From the NCBI RefSeq assembly GCF_024171725.1, contig NZ_JAMTCG010000005.1:434001-498000 (forward strand): 64,000 nt of DNA, written 5' to 3'. This document shows, one piece after another, positions 46,392 to 56,504 of the stretch (the stretch's first letter is position 1; each line of letters opens with the position of its first letter). A program made the position numbers and the translations under genes. The notes beneath the pieces are model-generated. The model searched no databases, was not told where the DNA came from, and saw only the letters and a list, made by a program, of their open reading frames with translations. This DNA comes from Williamsia serinedens (GTDB taxonomy: Bacteria > Actinomycetota > Actinomycetes > Mycobacteriales > Mycobacteriaceae).

Positions 46392-47522
46392 TCAGACGTG
46401 CGCCGGTTCGCGCTGATCGGGCGCGGTCGCGTCGTGACGACGCGTGCGCCAGCGGTGGTACGCGCGGGCGGCAAACGGTGCGACGAACAGCATCGTGAGC
46501 ACCCGGACGATCTGCGACGCGAGCACGAACGTGATGTTCGAGCCCGACGCGGCCGCCGCCGCGAGCACCGCGTAGATGCCGCCCGGCGTCGTCGCGAGGT
46601 AGCTGTCGAACATGCTCTCGCCGGTCCAGACGCTCAGCGCCGCACCGAGTCCGGCGGAGCCGACGCCGATGAGCAGGATCAGGGCGACCGCGTGGGGGAG
46701 GATCTTTCCGATCGCCTTCATCGCGGCCATGGTGAACCCGAGGCCCGCCTGCCAGCCGATCACGGCGTAGGCGGCGGTCACGAGGATCGTCGGCACGGCG
46801 GCGGGCCCGGCCCAGCCGGTGAGCTCGGCGACGACGGTGACGATCAGCGGCCCGAGCAGTCCGGCGGCGGGCAGTCGTATCAGCTTCCCGACGGTCAGTC
46901 CGATCCCGATGCCCACCGCGAGCAGGAGCAGGCCCCACGCCTGGTCGGTGAGACCGGCGTCGGCTTTCGGCGACGACGCGCCGGAGGTGTGGGCACCGAA
47001 GACGAGCGTCGCGACGATCGGCATGGTGACGGTGACCAGCCCGACGCGGACGTACTGGACCACCGCGACGACGCGCTCGTCGCCGCCGAGTTCGCGGGTC
47101 AGGGCCACGAGTCCCGACGCCCCACCTGCGACGAGGGCGAGTGATCCGGTGAGCGAGTCGACGCGGCGGTTGAGGCCCAGCAGGGCGCCGCCGCCGACCG
47201 AGAGGACCAGCGTGCCGAGTGCGATCACGACGACGGGCAGCCACGAGGACGCGAGGCCTCCGAGGACGTCGGGCTGGACCATCGTGCCGATGTAGACGCC
47301 GAGGACGCCCTGTCCGGCGATGCCCCAGGCCCGCGGCATGGGCGGCTTGGTGGGGGCGTCGTCGTCGGCACCCGGGCGAGCTGTCGGGGCCCAGCCGAGC
47401 AGTGCCAGCGCGGCCGCGACGACGAGGCCCGCGAACAGCGCGGCGGAGGGGACGTGGAGCCGGTCGAGTCCGAGGGTCGCGATCGCCGTGACGGCGACGA
47501 GGACAACCCAGCGGACCAGCAT
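46392..47522 (-). CDS. AbrB family (PF05145) membrane protein
   Basis: 376 residues with ten or more membrane segments in two similar halves. The repeated pattern 'GVLGVYIGTMVQPDVLGGL' and 'LVAGGASGLVALTRELGGDE' in the first half, and 'VIGWQAGLGFTMAAMKAIGK' and 'TTPGGIYAVLAAAAASGSN' in the second, match the AbrB/ammonia-monooxygenase-like family. The name is historical: it is a membrane protein, probably a transporter, and has nothing to do with the AbrB transcription factor. Function unknown. It diverges from a MarR gene with an 85-base gap holding a palindrome over its start. Confidence 0.8.
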   Translation of the reverse strand: MLVRWVVLVAVTAIATLGLDRLHVPSAALFAGLVVAAALALLGWAPTARPGADDDAPTKPPMPRAWGIAGQGVLGVYIGTMVQPDVLGGLASSWLPVVVIALGTLVLSVGGGALLGLNRRVDSLTGSLALVAGGASGLVALTRELGGDERVVAVVQYVRVGLVTVTMPIVATLVFGAHTSGASSPKADAGLTDQAWGLLLLAVGIGIGLTVGKLIRLPAAGLLGPLIVTVVAELTGWAGPAAVPTILVTAAYAVIGWQAGLGFTMAAMKAIGKILPHAVALILLIGVGSAGLGAALSVWTGESMFDSYLATTPGGIYAVLAAAAASGSNITFVLASQIVRVLTMLFVAPFAARAYHRWRTRRHDATAPDQREPAHV

Positions 47523-47523
47523 G

Positions 47524-47545
47524 ATGCCAAGGCTACTCTTGGTAT
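47524..47545. promoter_or_regulatory. Palindrome between the AbrB-family and MarR genes
   Basis: ATGCCAAG (47524-47531) and CTTGGTAT (47538-47545) form an inverted repeat with one mismatch and a six-base centre. The site lies just upstream of the leftward AbrB-family start and 62 bases before the MarR start, a position and size expected for a MarR-type operator controlling both genes. No experiment or second site in the window supports it. Confidence 0.45.
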
Positions 47546-47607
47546 CTCCGGGATGTACACCCGAGACACCTCGTCTTTCCCGGCGCGATGTCGTCTATTC
47601 TCTTGTC

Positions 47608-48105
47608 ATGTCCGATGTCGATGCGACGCGGCTTCGCGAGGCCGTGATGGGTGTCGGCCGGGCGGCGCGACTGCACCGGCCCGACCACGGCCTGACGCTG
47701 ACGCAGGTCACCGTCCTCGGGTATCTCGACCGCCTCGGTACGACGACCGTCGCCGAGCTCGCCGACCGGATGCACGTCCGCGTGCAGTCCCTGACGGTGA
47801 GCATGAACAAGCTGAGCGACGCGGGCCTGATCGCGCGCACCACCGATCCCGAGGACCGTCGTCGGCAGCTCGTGTCCCTGACCGGCGACGGTGTGAACCT
47901 CCTCACCGAGGACCGCGCCGAGCGCGACGTCTGGCTCGCCCGGGCCGTCGAGGAGCAGCTCGACGAGACCGAGCGTGGCCTGCTGATGCTGTGTGTGCCG
48001 CTGCTGGAGCGGCTCGCGTCGACCGAGGCGATCGGTGTGCCGAAGCGACCGGGTGACACGTCACGTCGGGCGGACGCGCCGTCGGGGGTATCTACCCTGG
48101 ACTGA
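47608..48105 (+). CDS. MarR family transcriptional regulator
   Basis: 165 residues with the MarR winged-helix core: '[20 protein letters not shown]', '[20 protein letters not shown]', then '[20 protein letters not shown]' containing the wing with D-x-R-x-x. The last is the most diagnostic MarR signature. ATG 47608 is the start; the frame continues upstream through the AbrB-family promoter. The stop overlaps the menD ATG by one base (TGATG), so the regulator and menD may be on one transcript. Ligand and targets are unknown; self-regulation and control of the divergent membrane protein are the simplest guess. Confidence 0.9.
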   Translation: MSDVDATRLREAVMGVGRAARLHRPDHGLTLTQVTVLGYLDRLGTTTVAELADRMHVRVQSLTVSMNKLSDAGLIARTTDPEDRRRQLVSLTGDGVNLLTEDRAERDVWLARAVEEQLDETERGLLMLCVPLLERLASTEAIGVPKRPGDTSRRADAPSGVSTLD

Positions 48106-49748
48106 TGAACCCGTCCACGCTGCAAGCCCGCGTCATCGTCGACGAGATGGTGCGTGGTGGCGTGCGGGAGGCAGTTCTGTGTCCGGGGTCGCGGAACGCG
48201 CCGCTCGCGTTCGCCCTCCACGCGGCCGATCGGGCCGGTCGTCTCCGACTGCACGTCCGCATCGACGAGCGGACCGCCGGCTACCTCGCACTGGGTCTCG
48301 CCGTCGCGTCGAGGAACCCGGTCCCGTTCGTGATGACCAGCGGCACCGCTGTCGCCAACGTCAGCCCCGCCGTGTTCGAGGCCAACTACGCCCGCGTCCC
48401 TCTGGTCGTGATCAGCGCCAACCGGCCCTATGAGCTGCTGGGGTCGGGCGCGAACCAGACCATCGAGCAGTTCGGGATCTTCGGCACGCAGGTGCGCGCG
48501 GCCATCAGCCTCGGCCTCGCCGAGCAGGACCTCGACACCAACTCGCAGTGGCGGTCGGGTGTGTGCCGTGTGTTGGCCGCCGCCCGCGGCGCGCGGACCG
48601 GCAACGCCGGCCCGGTCCAGTTCGACATCCCGCTGCGCGAGCCACTGGTACCCGAGCAGGGTGTCGGACCCGACGACGATCTCGGGGTGTTCGCGGGCCG
48701 CGCGGACGGAGCCCCGTGGACGACCGCGGCCGTCGGCAAGCTCGACGTCCCGCTCGACATCGACATCACCGAGGACACCGTCGTCGTGTCCGGACACGGC
48801 GCGGGCGTACGACCCGAGCTGGCCGGGATCCCGACCGTCGCCGAGCCCACCGCCCCCGCACCGGAGACGCCGCTGCACCCGTTGGCGCTGTCGGTGCTGC
48901 GGCCCAAGCAGGCGATCATCTGCGGGCGGCCGACGCTGCACCGGCAGGTCTCGAGGCTCCTGGCCGACCCCGAGGTGCGTGTCTACGCGCTGACCACCGG
49001 CCCACGCTGGCCCGACGTGTCGGGCAACGTGCTGGCCACCGGCACGCGGGCCGTCGTGGCGGGCGCACCGTCGGAGGACTGGTTGAAGGCCTGCGACGAC
49101 GCGCAGCAGCGAGCGGTCGCATCGGTGGACGCCGAACTGGATCGTGAGGGCCCCGCCACCGGACTGCACGTCGCGCGCACGGTGAGCGCCGCGATGCGAC
49201 CGGGCGACCAGCTGCTCGTCGGCGCGTCGAACCCGATCCGCGACGTCGCGCTGGCCGGGCGGGTGTCGTCGGAGGTGCGGGTGATGTCGAACCGTGGCGT
49301 CGCCGGGATCGACGGCACGAACTCGACGGCGATCGGGACCGCGCTCGCCCACGACGACCGTCGCACCGTCGCCTTCATGGGCGACCTGACGTTCCTGCAC
49401 GACGCGTCGGGCCTGCTCATCGGGCCGGGTGAGCCGCGGCCGCGGGACCTGACGATCGTCGTCGCCAACGACGACGGCGGCGGGATCTTCGGCCTGCTCG
49501 AGCAGGGGGAGCGACGGTTCTCCGGCGAGGGCTGGGACGGCGCGTTCGAGCGGGTCTTCGGCACCCCGCACCACGCCGACATCGGACGGGTGTGCGCGGG
49601 CTTCGGGGTGCCGCACCGTCGGGTGGAGCTGACGGACCTGCCCGCGGCGCTCGGCGAGGAGGGCGGCGGTGTCCGCGTGATCGAGGTCCCCACCGACCGC
49701 GACCGCCTCCGCGACGTCCACGCGGCCATCTCAGCCGGGATCCGGTAG
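48105..49748 (+). CDS. menD: SEPHCHC synthase (MenD)
   Basis: 547 residues, the usual MenD length. This thiamine-diphosphate enzyme joins isochorismate and 2-oxoglutarate in menaquinone synthesis. Recognised segments are '[18 protein letters not shown]', '[18 protein letters not shown]' with the catalytic Glu, '[20 protein letters not shown]' and the ThDP-binding region '[15 protein letters not shown] ... [18 protein letters not shown]' (GDxxFxxD...NNxGGxIF form). It starts one base inside the MarR stop. Downstream is an array of 21-base repeats, then the DUF3592, mannosyltransferase and menG genes in the order known from Mycobacterium. Confidence 0.96.
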   Translation: MNPSTLQARVIVDEMVRGGVREAVLCPGSRNAPLAFALHAADRAGRLRLHVRIDERTAGYLALGLAVASRNPVPFVMTSGTAVANVSPAVFEANYARVPLVVISANRPYELLGSGANQTIEQFGIFGTQVRAAISLGLAEQDLDTNSQWRSGVCRVLAAARGARTGNAGPVQFDIPLREPLVPEQGVGPDDDLGVFAGRADGAPWTTAAVGKLDVPLDIDITEDTVVVSGHGAGVRPELAGIPTVAEPTAPAPETPLHPLALSVLRPKQAIICGRPTLHRQVSRLLADPEVRVYALTTGPRWPDVSGNVLATGTRAVVAGAPSEDWLKACDDAQQRAVASVDAELDREGPATGLHVARTVSAAMRPGDQLLVGASNPIRDVALAGRVSSEVRVMSNRGVAGIDGTNSTAIGTALAHDDRRTVAFMGDLTFLHDASGLLIGPGEPRPRDLTIVVANDDGGGIFGLLEQGERRFSGEGWDGAFERVFGTPHHADIGRVCAGFGVPHRRVELTDLPAALGEEGGGVRVIEVPTDRDRLRDVHAAISAGIR

Positions 49749-49752
49749 GTAT

Positions 49753-49957
49753 CTGCCCGCTCGGCGCGTAGTTTCTGCCCGCTCGACGTGCATCTTCTGC
49801 ACGCTCGGCGGCTCGGGCCGCCGACTCGACGGGTGACCCCGGGCTGACCTCGCCGAGCGTGCCGATACTCGCCGCCGAGTGGACCGATAGCGCTCGCCGA
49901 GCGTGCAGTAGATGCCGCCGAGCGTGCGGAAAAGTCGCTCCGAGCGTGCACAGGGTG
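49753..49957. repeat. Intergenic array of 21-22-base repeats (GCCGAGCGTGC family), both orientations
   Basis: Between menD and the DUF3592 gene. The left part carries three units in one direction (core GCTCGGCG or GCTCGACG at about 49759, 49781 and 49803). The right part carries about five in the other, with cores CGCCGAGCGTGC or near-variants from about 49851 to 49950, spaced 21-22 bases. Units share the 11-base core and vary in the tail. The same core occurs in frame in the NRPS and in the array at 51686. Confidence 0.85.
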
Positions 49958-49976
49958 CGCCGGTATCGTGTCGCGC

Positions 49977-50528
49977 ATGCCGACTGCGCTGCGACGGACG
50001 CAGATCGCGCTGCTCATCGTCGGCGCGATCGTCACCGTCATGATGTGCGTCGTCGTCGCCGGGTGCTACCGCGACGACGCGGCCATCGACGCGCACAAGG
50101 GCACCGCCGTCGCCGACGTCGTGACCGCCGGCGCCACCAAGTCGACCGTCCGGTTCTACACACCCGACGGCGAACTCCGCAGCCCGCGGCTGGGCATCTT
50201 CTACCCGACCGAACTGACCGCGGGCCAACGCATCAGCGTCGAGTACGACACCCGCAACCCCGACACCGTGCGGGTCGCGGGGCGCGACGCGAGCCTGTCG
50301 ATCGTGCCCGCGCTGTCGGTGATCGGGTGGACGTGGGCGGTCCTGCTGGCCGTGATGGTGGGCATCGCGGAGTACTCGCGGCGACGACGGCGTCGACCGG
50401 ACGCCCCCGACGACGTCGACGACACCGTCGGGGAGACAGCGGGTGAACCGGGCACAGACAGTTCACCCGCCATTCCGGACGGGGTCACGTCGGAGAGCGA
50501 TCCGGGTCAGGTGCGCTCACCACACTGA
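49977..50528 (+). CDS. DUF3592 membrane protein
   Basis: 183 residues. Two membrane helices ('[20 protein letters not shown]' and '[20 protein letters not shown]') enclose an extracytoplasmic region of about 85 residues that reads as a DUF3592-type beta domain ('[20 protein letters not shown]', '[20 protein letters not shown]'). The tail is acidic and cytoplasmic. The same type of gene (Rv0556) stands between menD and the mannosyltransferase in M. tuberculosis, so the position is conserved. Function unknown. ATG 49977 is preferred; GTG 49968 is in frame three codons earlier. The mannosyltransferase follows after 5 bases. Confidence 0.75.
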   Translation: MPTALRRTQIALLIVGAIVTVMMCVVVAGCYRDDAAIDAHKGTAVADVVTAGATKSTVRFYTPDGELRSPRLGIFYPTELTAGQRISVEYDTRNPDTVRVAGRDASLSIVPALSVIGWTWAVLLAVMVGIAEYSRRRRRRPDAPDDVDDTVGETAGEPGTDSSPAIPDGVTSESDPGQVRSPH

Positions 50529-50533
50529 GGGCC

Positions 50534-51682
50534 GTGCGTACAGCCATCGTGACGGAGAGTTTCCTGCCGAACACCAACGGCGTCGTGAACTCGGTCCTGC
50601 GGGTGCTCGAGCACCTCGACCGTCGCGGACACGACGCCATCGTGATCGCGCCCGACACCCCGCGGGGCACCCCTCCCGCGCCGCGTGAGATCAACGGCGT
50701 CCCTGTCCATCTCGTGCCGTCGGTGAACGTCCCCAAGATCTCGTCGCTGCCCGTGGGCATCCCACACCGGATCCTCTACCGGGCGCTCGCCGACTTCGCG
50801 CCCGACGTCGTGCACCTCGCGTCCCCGTTCGTCGTCGGCGCCGCCGGCGCGCACGCCGCGAACCGCCTGGACATCCCGACGGTCGCCGTGTTCCAGACCG
50901 ACGTCGCCGGGTTCGCCGCGAGCTACGGCATCGGACTGACGACGCGGGCCGCGTGGGCGTGGACACGGCGTCTGCACGCCTCGTGCGATCGGACGCTCGC
51001 ACCGTCGTCGGTTTCGGTGAAAGCTCTGCAGGACCATGGTGTCCCGCGCGTATTCCGTTGGGGCCGCGGTGTCGACGCCGAGAAGTTCTCGCCCGACCGC
51101 CGCGACGACGCACTGCGCGCCCGGTGGAGCCCGACGGGGGCGCCGATCGTCGGGTTCGTCGGCCGCCTCGCCCCCGAGAAGCACGTCGAACGGCTCGCGG
51201 TGCTGGCGGGACGACGTGACCTGCAGATCGTGATCGTCGGCGACGGGCCGGAACGCGCCCGCCTGCAGCGCCTCATGCCCGGCGCGGTGTTCACCGGCGA
51301 GCTGTCGGGACTCGAACTCGCCGCGGCCTACGCCAGTTTCGACGTCTTCGTCCACGCCGGCGAGCACGAGACGTTCTGCCAGGCCGTGCAGGAGGCGCTC
51401 GCCAGCGGTGTCCCCGTCGTCGGACCCGACGCCGGCGGGCCGAAGGATCTCGTCGCGCCGATGCGGACCGGCTACCTGCTCGACGTCCCGTCGTTCGAGC
51501 AGCGACTCCCGGCCGCCGTCGACGCGCTGCTGGATCCGACCGTCGGCCCGGCGTTCGGCGCCGCCGCCCGACGGAGCGTGGCCGGGCGCACCTGGCCGTC
51601 CATCTGTGACCAGCTGCTCGGTCACTACGAGGCCGTCGTCGACCGCGCCGGCAGCCTCGGCGTCGCCCGCCGTACCGCCTGA
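50534..51682 (+). CDS. mgtA: GDP-mannose-dependent alpha-mannosyltransferase (GT4, MgtA-like)
   Basis: 382 residues of a GT-B family 4 glycosyltransferase. '[20 protein letters not shown]' is the N-terminal acceptor domain with the glycine loop, '[18 protein letters not shown]' and '[18 protein letters not shown]' open the donor domain, and '[20 protein letters not shown]' is the E-x7-E motif that binds the donor ribose/sugar. The best match by position and sequence is Rv0557 (MgtA), which mannosylates glucuronosyl diacylglycerol in the membrane. GTG 50534 is the start. The gene lies between two 21-base repeat arrays. Confidence 0.88.
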   Translation: MRTAIVTESFLPNTNGVVNSVLRVLEHLDRRGHDAIVIAPDTPRGTPPAPREINGVPVHLVPSVNVPKISSLPVGIPHRILYRALADFAPDVVHLASPFVVGAAGAHAANRLDIPTVAVFQTDVAGFAASYGIGLTTRAAWAWTRRLHASCDRTLAPSSVSVKALQDHGVPRVFRWGRGVDAEKFSPDRRDDALRARWSPTGAPIVGFVGRLAPEKHVERLAVLAGRRDLQIVIVGDGPERARLQRLMPGAVFTGELSGLELAAAYASFDVFVHAGEHETFCQAVQEALASGVPVVGPDAGGPKDLVAPMRTGYLLDVPSFEQRLPAAVDALLDPTVGPAFGAAARRSVAGRTWPSICDQLLGHYEAVVDRAGSLGVARRTA

Positions 51683-51685
51683 TCT

Positions 51686-51810
51686 GCACGCTCGGCGGGA
51701 TCTACCGCACGCTCGGCGGGATCTGATGCCCGCTCGGCGGGATCTTGTGCCCGGTCGGCGGGCATATCCGCCTGCACGGGGGTGACCATCGGCACGTTCG
51801 GCGGGGCGAT
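51686..51810. repeat. Second intergenic 21-base repeat array (between mgtA and menG)
   Basis: At least four units spaced exactly 21 bases, core GCACGCTCGGC or GCCCGCTCGGC with tail GGGATCT, at 51686, 51707, 51728 and 51749, with degenerate units up to about 51810. The 39 bases 51686-51724 are the exact reverse complement of 35252-35290 inside the NRPS. The array fills almost all of the 150-base gap. Confidence 0.9.
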
Positions 51811-51832
51811 CAGCGGGCAGTACCGTGGTGAC

Positions 51833-52531
51833 ATGAGTGCAGCCACGTCCCGGGCGGGCCTGGACAAGCAGCCGTCCGAGGTCGCCGCGATGTTCGACGG
51901 CGTCGCGCGCCGTTACGACATCACCAACACCGTCCTGTCGTTCGGTCAGGACCGGTTGTGGCGCAAGGCGACCCGGGAAGCTCTGGCGCTGACCCCCGAC
52001 GACGTCGTCCTCGACCTCGCCGCCGGCACAGCCGTCTCCACCGAGGAACTCGCGACGTCGGGTGCGCGCTGCGTCGCCGCCGACTTCTCGCTCGGCATGC
52101 TGCACGCCGGCTCCGCACGGCCGGTACCCAAGGTGGGCGCGGACGCGCTCAACCTGCCGTTCGCCGACGGGTCCTTCGACGCCGCGACCATCTCCTTCGG
52201 CCTCCGCAACGTCAACGACGTCGACGTCGCGCTGACGGAACTCCGCCGCGTGCTGCGCCCGGGTGGGCGCCTGGTGATCTGCGAGTTCTCGACGCCGGTG
52301 TTCGCGCCGTTCCGCACCGTCTACATGGAGTACCTGATGAAGGCACTCCCGGCCGTGGCGACACGGGTCTCCAGCAACCCCGACGCGTATGTCTATCTCG
52401 CGGAGTCGATCCGGGCCTGGCCGGACCAGGAGGCCCTGGCCCGCCGCATCGCCGACGCCGGGTTCACCGGGGTCCGCTGGCGCAACCTCACCGGCGGGAT
52501 CGCCGCGCTGCACAGCGGGATCGCCGCGTAG
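51833..52531 (+). CDS. menG: Demethylmenaquinone methyltransferase
   Basis: 232 residues of the UbiE/MenG family. '[20 protein letters not shown]' is the family's first signature, '[20 protein letters not shown]' the SAM-binding motif, and '[20 protein letters not shown]' with '[17 protein letters not shown]' the second signature. It adds the methyl group to demethylmenaquinone, the last ring modification. ATG 51833 gives the normal N-terminus; ATG 51782 in frame would add 17 residues read from the repeat array and is unlikely. The stop abuts the convergent reductase gene with no spacer. Confidence 0.95.
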   Translation: MSAATSRAGLDKQPSEVAAMFDGVARRYDITNTVLSFGQDRLWRKATREALALTPDDVVLDLAAGTAVSTEELATSGARCVAADFSLGMLHAGSARPVPKVGADALNLPFADGSFDAATISFGLRNVNDVDVALTELRRVLRPGGRLVICEFSTPVFAPFRTVYMEYLMKALPAVATRVSSNPDAYVYLAESIRAWPDQEALARRIADAGFTGVRWRNLTGGIAALHSGIAA

Positions 52532-53806
52532 TCAGCTGAACGGCGGTCGATGGTCGACGACCGTCGACACCCTGCCCGCGGCGTGCCAGGCGCGGGCGAC
52601 GAGGTCCTTGTCCTCGGCGGTGATGAGGTTGCCCATCACGCGGACGACCATCGACATCAGCGCCTGCGACCGGATGCCCGGACGGCCCAACACGGGCACC
52701 GCCTTCGGCACGGTGAGCACCCCCGCCAGCCGGCGGGCCGCGGAGAACGCCGTCCCGTAGTGCTCGGTGAGCAACGCCGGCCAGTCGGTGGTGTGATCGG
52801 GCTCGCGCAACCGTTGCGCGGCGAATCGTCCTGTCTCCAGGGCGTAATCGATGCCCTCGCCGTTCAGCGGGTTCACGCACGCCGCGGCGTCGCCGACGAG
52901 CATCCAGTTCCGGCCCGCGACGTTCGTGACCGCACCGCCCATCGGCAACAGCGCCGACGCGATGCGCTGCGGCGCACCGTCGAGCTGCCACCGGTCCCGT
53001 TGGGACACCGCGTACTGCGTCAGCACCGACCGCAGCGCGATGTGCGCCGGTCGTCGCGACGTCGCCAGCGCGCCCACCCCCAGGTTCACCGTGCCGTCGC
53101 CGAGCGGGAACACCCAGCCGTAGCCGGGCAACAGTTCGCCGTCGGCGCCGTGCAGTTCGAGGTCGGAGCCCATCCACGCGTCGTCGGATCTGCCCGATGT
53201 GACGTACGACCGTGCGGCGACGCCGTACGCGGTCTCGCGATGCCACTCGCGGCCCAGCGCCTTGCCCAGCGGGGACCGGACGCCGTCGGCGACGATCACC
53301 TGCTTCACCCGGATCGAGGACGGACCGTCGTCGCCGACCACGTCGACGGACTGCACGGCCCCGTCGCGGAGCTCCGCCCCGACCGCACGCACACCCGACA
53401 CCATGCGGACGCCCCGGTCGAGAGCCACACGGCGGACGGCGTCGTCGAGCTCGGTCCGCGCAACGGCGCTGCCGTGCTCGGGGAATCGTCCTGACGGCCA
53501 CGGAACCCGTTGCGCCGCACCCCAACCGCGCATCGCCAGCCCGACGATCTGCGGCCGGTCGGCCAGGTACCCGGCGAGGCCGAGGTGCTCCATCTCGGCG
53601 ACCGCGCGCGGCGTGAGGCCGTCGCCACAGGTCTTGTCGCGGGGGAACACCGCCGCGTCGAGGAGCACGACGTCGTGGCCGGCCGCGGCGGCGTACGCGG
53701 CGGTCGCCGAACCACCCGGCCCCGCGCCGACGACGAGGACGTCGGCGGACGCGGGGACGGTGTCCCCACGGCCGGAGTCGGTCTGCGCCGATGCGACATC
53801 ACTCAC
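52532..53806 (-). CDS. menJ: Geranylgeranyl reductase family flavoprotein (MenJ-like)
   Basis: 424 residues. The FAD-binding motif 'VLVVGAGPGGSATAAYAAAA' starts at about residue 23, 'FPRDKTCGDGLTPRAVAEME' is the GGR-family loop, and 'WMLVGDAAACVNPLNGEGID' the second flavin motif. The syntenic M. tuberculosis gene Rv0561c (MenJ) saturates the beta-isoprene unit of menaquinone-9, so the same role is likely here. GTG 53806 is the start; the frame continues upstream over the promoter and the divergent polyprenyl synthase gene. It faces menG tail to tail. Confidence 0.9.
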   Translation of the reverse strand: MSDVASAQTDSGRGDTVPASADVLVVGAGPGGSATAAYAAAAGHDVVLLDAAVFPRDKTCGDGLTPRAVAEMEHLGLAGYLADRPQIVGLAMRGWGAAQRVPWPSGRFPEHGSAVARTELDDAVRRVALDRGVRMVSGVRAVGAELRDGAVQSVDVVGDDGPSSIRVKQVIVADGVRSPLGKALGREWHRETAYGVAARSYVTSGRSDDAWMGSDLELHGADGELLPGYGWVFPLGDGTVNLGVGALATSRRPAHIALRSVLTQYAVSQRDRWQLDGAPQRIASALLPMGGAVTNVAGRNWMLVGDAAACVNPLNGEGIDYALETGRFAAQRLREPDHTTDWPALLTEHYGTAFSAARRLAGVLTVPKAVPVLGRPGIRSQALMSMVVRVMGNLITAEDKDLVARAWHAAGRVSTVVDHRPPFS

Positions 53807-53950
53807 CTGATCCAGTATCACCGACGGCGCGCGTGACCCATTACCCTCGGGTGCAGGTGCCCGGTGGGCCCGAGCCGCGCCGCGGCGGAGGAGCAGACGA
53901 ACCGGGCCGACGAGATGGAGCTGTGCCGTGTACACGCGCAAGGCGCGCCG

Positions 53951-54961
53951 ATGAAGACCACCTTCGCCGGCATCGAGATGGGGTCGGCCGAGTTCGCCCA
54001 GGAGATCGCCGGCTCGCTGCGCCGTGTCGAGGACCTGCTGATCTCCGAGCTGTCGTCCGGTGAGGACTTCCTCACCGAGGCCGCCACCCACCTCGCCAAG
54101 GCCGGGGGCAAGCGGTTCCGACCGCTCTTCGCCCTGCTGTCCGCGCAGTTCGGACCGCAGCCGCGTGCCGACGAGGTGATCACCGCCGCGACGGTGATCG
54201 AACTCATCCACCTCGCGACGCTGTACCACGACGACGTCATGGACGAGGCGACGATGCGCCGCGGTGCGGTGAGCGCGAACGCACGATGGGGCAACAGCGT
54301 CGCGATCCTCGCCGGTGACTTCCTGTTCGCGCGGGCGTCGCGGCTGGTGTCGACGCTCGGGCCGGACTCGGTGCTGATCATCGCCGACACGTTCGCCGAA
54401 CTGGTCACCGGTCAGATGCGCGAGACCATCGGGACCACCGCCGGCGCGAGCGCCGTCGACCACTACCTGAAGGTCGTGTGGGAGAAGACCGCGGTGCTCA
54501 TCTCCGCCGCCGGACGGTTCGGCGCGATGACGTCGGGGGCCGACGCCGAGACCACCGACCGGCTCGCGCGCCTCGGCGGGATCGTCGGGACCGCGTTCCA
54601 GGTCTCCGACGACATCATCGACATCAGCTCCGCGTCGGGGGAGTCGGGCAAGACGCCAGGGACCGACCTGCGCGAGGGCGTGCACACCCTGCCCGTGCTC
54701 TACGCCCTCGACGACCCCGAGTGCGTCCGACTGCGCGAGCTGTTGCTCACGCCGTCGGGGGAGCGGCGGCCCGTCACCGACGACGCCGAGGTCGACGAGG
54801 CGCTGTCGCTGCTGATCGCGTCGTCGGGCATGAGCCGCGCCCGCGAGACCCTCGCCGACTACGCCGAGCAGGCCCGCGCCGAACTCGACGTCCTCCCCGA
54901 CAACGACGCGAAGGCCGCGTTCAGCTCACTCGTCCGCTACACCGTCGAACGCAGCGGCTGA
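53951..54961 (+). CDS. grcC1: Polyprenyl diphosphate synthase (GrcC1-like)
   Basis: 336 residues of the trans-prenyltransferase fold. First Asp-rich motif: 'LIHLATLYHDDVMDEATMRR' (DDxxD); second: 'AFQVSDDIIDISS' (DDxxD); 'AGGKRFRPLFALLSAQFG' is the basic GGKRxRP motif that binds isopentenyl diphosphate. The enzyme extends the isoprenoid chain, here most likely the menaquinone side chain, given menG and menJ next door and synteny with Rv0562. ATG 53951 matches the start 'MKTTFAGIEMG' expected from homologues; ATG 53915 and 53864 are in frame. Product length cannot be told. Confidence 0.92.
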   Translation: MKTTFAGIEMGSAEFAQEIAGSLRRVEDLLISELSSGEDFLTEAATHLAKAGGKRFRPLFALLSAQFGPQPRADEVITAATVIELIHLATLYHDDVMDEATMRRGAVSANARWGNSVAILAGDFLFARASRLVSTLGPDSVLIIADTFAELVTGQMRETIGTTAGASAVDHYLKVVWEKTAVLISAAGRFGAMTSGADAETTDRLARLGGIVGTAFQVSDDIIDISSASGESGKTPGTDLREGVHTLPVLYALDDPECVRLRELLLTPSGERRPVTDDAEVDEALSLLIASSGMSRARETLADYAEQARAELDVLPDNDAKAAFSSLVRYTVERSG

Positions 54962-55043
54962 CCGGCGGGAACCGTGCGTCGCGCCTGCTCGTTGACCCGA
55001 TGACCGGACACCCCGGATCTCTCGACCATCAGGAGCACACGCC

Positions 55044-55910
55044 ATGCACGGCCACGCCAACGGACTGAAGACGGTTCTGCTGCTCGGCGTCATGTCGGCG
55101 ATCATCGTCGCCATCGGTGCCGCGTTCCGCAGCCCGGTGATCCTGTTCGTCGCGGTGATCTTCGCCGTCGGCATGAACGCCTACGTCTACTTCAACAGCG
55201 CCAAGATGGCGCTGAAGGCGATGCATGCGCAGCCGGTCACCGAGGTGCAGGCGCCGGTGATGTACCGGATCGTGCGCGAGCTCGCGACCACCGCGCGCCA
55301 GCCGATGCCCGCGCTCTACATCAGCCCCACGGAGGCGCCGAACGCGTTCGCGACCGGGCGCAACCCGAAGAACGCCGCGGTCTGCTGCACGCAGGGCATC
55401 CTCGGTCTGCTCGACGAGCGTGAGCTGCGGGCCGTGCTCGGCCACGAGCTGAGCCACGTCTACAACCGCGACATCCTCATCTCGTCGATCGCCGGTGCTC
55501 TCGCCGCCGTCGTCTCCGGTCTGGCCAACTTCGCGATGTTCGCGGGCATGTTCGGCGGCAACCGGGAGGGCGGGACCAACCCGTTCGCGTTGATCCTCAT
55601 CTCGCTGCTCGGCCCGATCGCGGCGACCGTCGTGAAGCTCGCCGTGTCGCGGTCGCGGGAGTACCAGGCCGACGCCTCCGGTGCCGAGCTCACCGGCGAC
55701 CCGCTGGCGCTCGCGTCGGCGCTGCGCAAGATCTCCGGCGGGGTGCAGGCCGCGCCGCTGCCGCCCCAGCCCGACCTGGCCGCGCAGAGCCACCTGATGA
55801 TCGCCAACCCGTTCCGCAACGGGGAGCGCATCGGTCAGCTGTTCTCGACGCACCCGCCGATCGGCGACCGCATCGCGCGCCTCGAGGAGATGGCGCGCGG
55901 GCGGTACTGA
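55044..55910 (+). CDS. htpX: Membrane zinc protease HtpX
   Basis: 288 residues of the M48B family. Two N-terminal membrane helices are followed by the zinc motif '[16 protein letters not shown]' (HExxH), two more helices and the third zinc ligand in '[19 protein letters not shown]' (E in ExxAD). '[20 protein letters not shown]' is the family's substrate-side strand. The enzyme degrades misfolded membrane proteins in the cytoplasmic membrane. Position behind the polyprenyl synthase matches Rv0563 in M. tuberculosis. An 82-base gap separates the two; the gene runs into yajQ with 3 bases between stops. Confidence 0.95.
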   Translation: MHGHANGLKTVLLLGVMSAIIVAIGAAFRSPVILFVAVIFAVGMNAYVYFNSAKMALKAMHAQPVTEVQAPVMYRIVRELATTARQPMPALYISPTEAPNAFATGRNPKNAAVCCTQGILGLLDERELRAVLGHELSHVYNRDILISSIAGALAAVVSGLANFAMFAGMFGGNREGGTNPFALILISLLGPIAATVVKLAVSRSREYQADASGAELTGDPLALASALRKISGGVQAAPLPPQPDLAAQSHLMIANPFRNGERIGQLFSTHPPIGDRIARLEEMARGRY

Positions 55911-55913
55911 CGT

Positions 55914-56405
55914 CTACCGGTAGTTCACGAACTGCAGGGCGATCTCGAAATCCTTGCTCTTCAGCAGCGAGATGACGGCCTGCAGGTCGTCGCGCTTCTT
56001 GCTCGAGACGCGCAGTTCGTCGCCCTGCACCTGCGCCTTCACGCCCTTGGGGCCCTCGTCGCGGATGGCCTTCGAGATCTTCTTGGCCTTCTCGGTGTCG
56101 ATGCCCTGCTTGATGGAGCCGGTGATCTTGAAGCCCTTGCCCGACGACTGCGGGTCACCCGCCTCGAACGCCTTCAGCGAGATGTCGCGGCGGATCAGCT
56201 TCTCCTTGAACACCTCGAGGCCCGCCTGCGCGCGCTCCTCGGCGTCGGAGGTGATGACGATGGTCTCCTCGCCCGACCACTCGATGCCGGTGTTGGTGCC
56301 GCGGAAGTCGTAGCGCTGCGACAGCTCCTTCGCCGCCTGGTTCAGGGCGTTGTCGACCTCCTGCCGATCGACCTTGCTCACCACGTCGAACGATGAATCA
56401 GCCAT
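55914..56405 (-). CDS. yajQ: YajQ family nucleotide-binding protein
   Basis: 163 residues, the family's standard size. '[20 protein letters not shown]' and '[13 protein letters not shown]' at the N-terminus and '[12 protein letters not shown]'-type '[20 protein letters not shown]' near the C-terminus are characteristic; it ends in '[11 protein letters not shown]', the conserved tail. YajQ proteins bind nucleotides, and a homologue in Xanthomonas binds cyclic-di-GMP. ATG 56405 gives the conserved start; the open frame runs on over the following DUF559 leader. M. tuberculosis has the same gene (Rv0566c) after htpX. Confidence 0.95.
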   Translation of the reverse strand: MADSSFDVVSKVDRQEVDNALNQAAKELSQRYDFRGTNTGIEWSGEETIVITSDAEERAQAGLEVFKEKLIRRDISLKAFEAGDPQSSGKGFKITGSIKQGIDTEKAKKISKAIRDEGPKGVKAQVQGDELRVSSKKRDDLQAVISLLKSKDFEIALQFVNYR

Positions 56406-56504
56406 GGGGGTCAGGGTAACGACCACCCCTTGCTCGGTTCGACGCAGTTCGCACGGGATGTCGTCGGTTCGCCCGCGATGCTCGCGGTTCGCCACCGAGC
56501 AGAC

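Noticed and set aside
46392-47522. AbrB transcription factor
   Set aside because: The protein is a polytopic membrane protein of PF05145; it has no AbrB DNA-binding fold.
49753-49957. CRISPR-like array
   Set aside because: Unit spacing is 21-22 bases with no separate unique spacers, units vary, both directions occur, and no cas gene is near.
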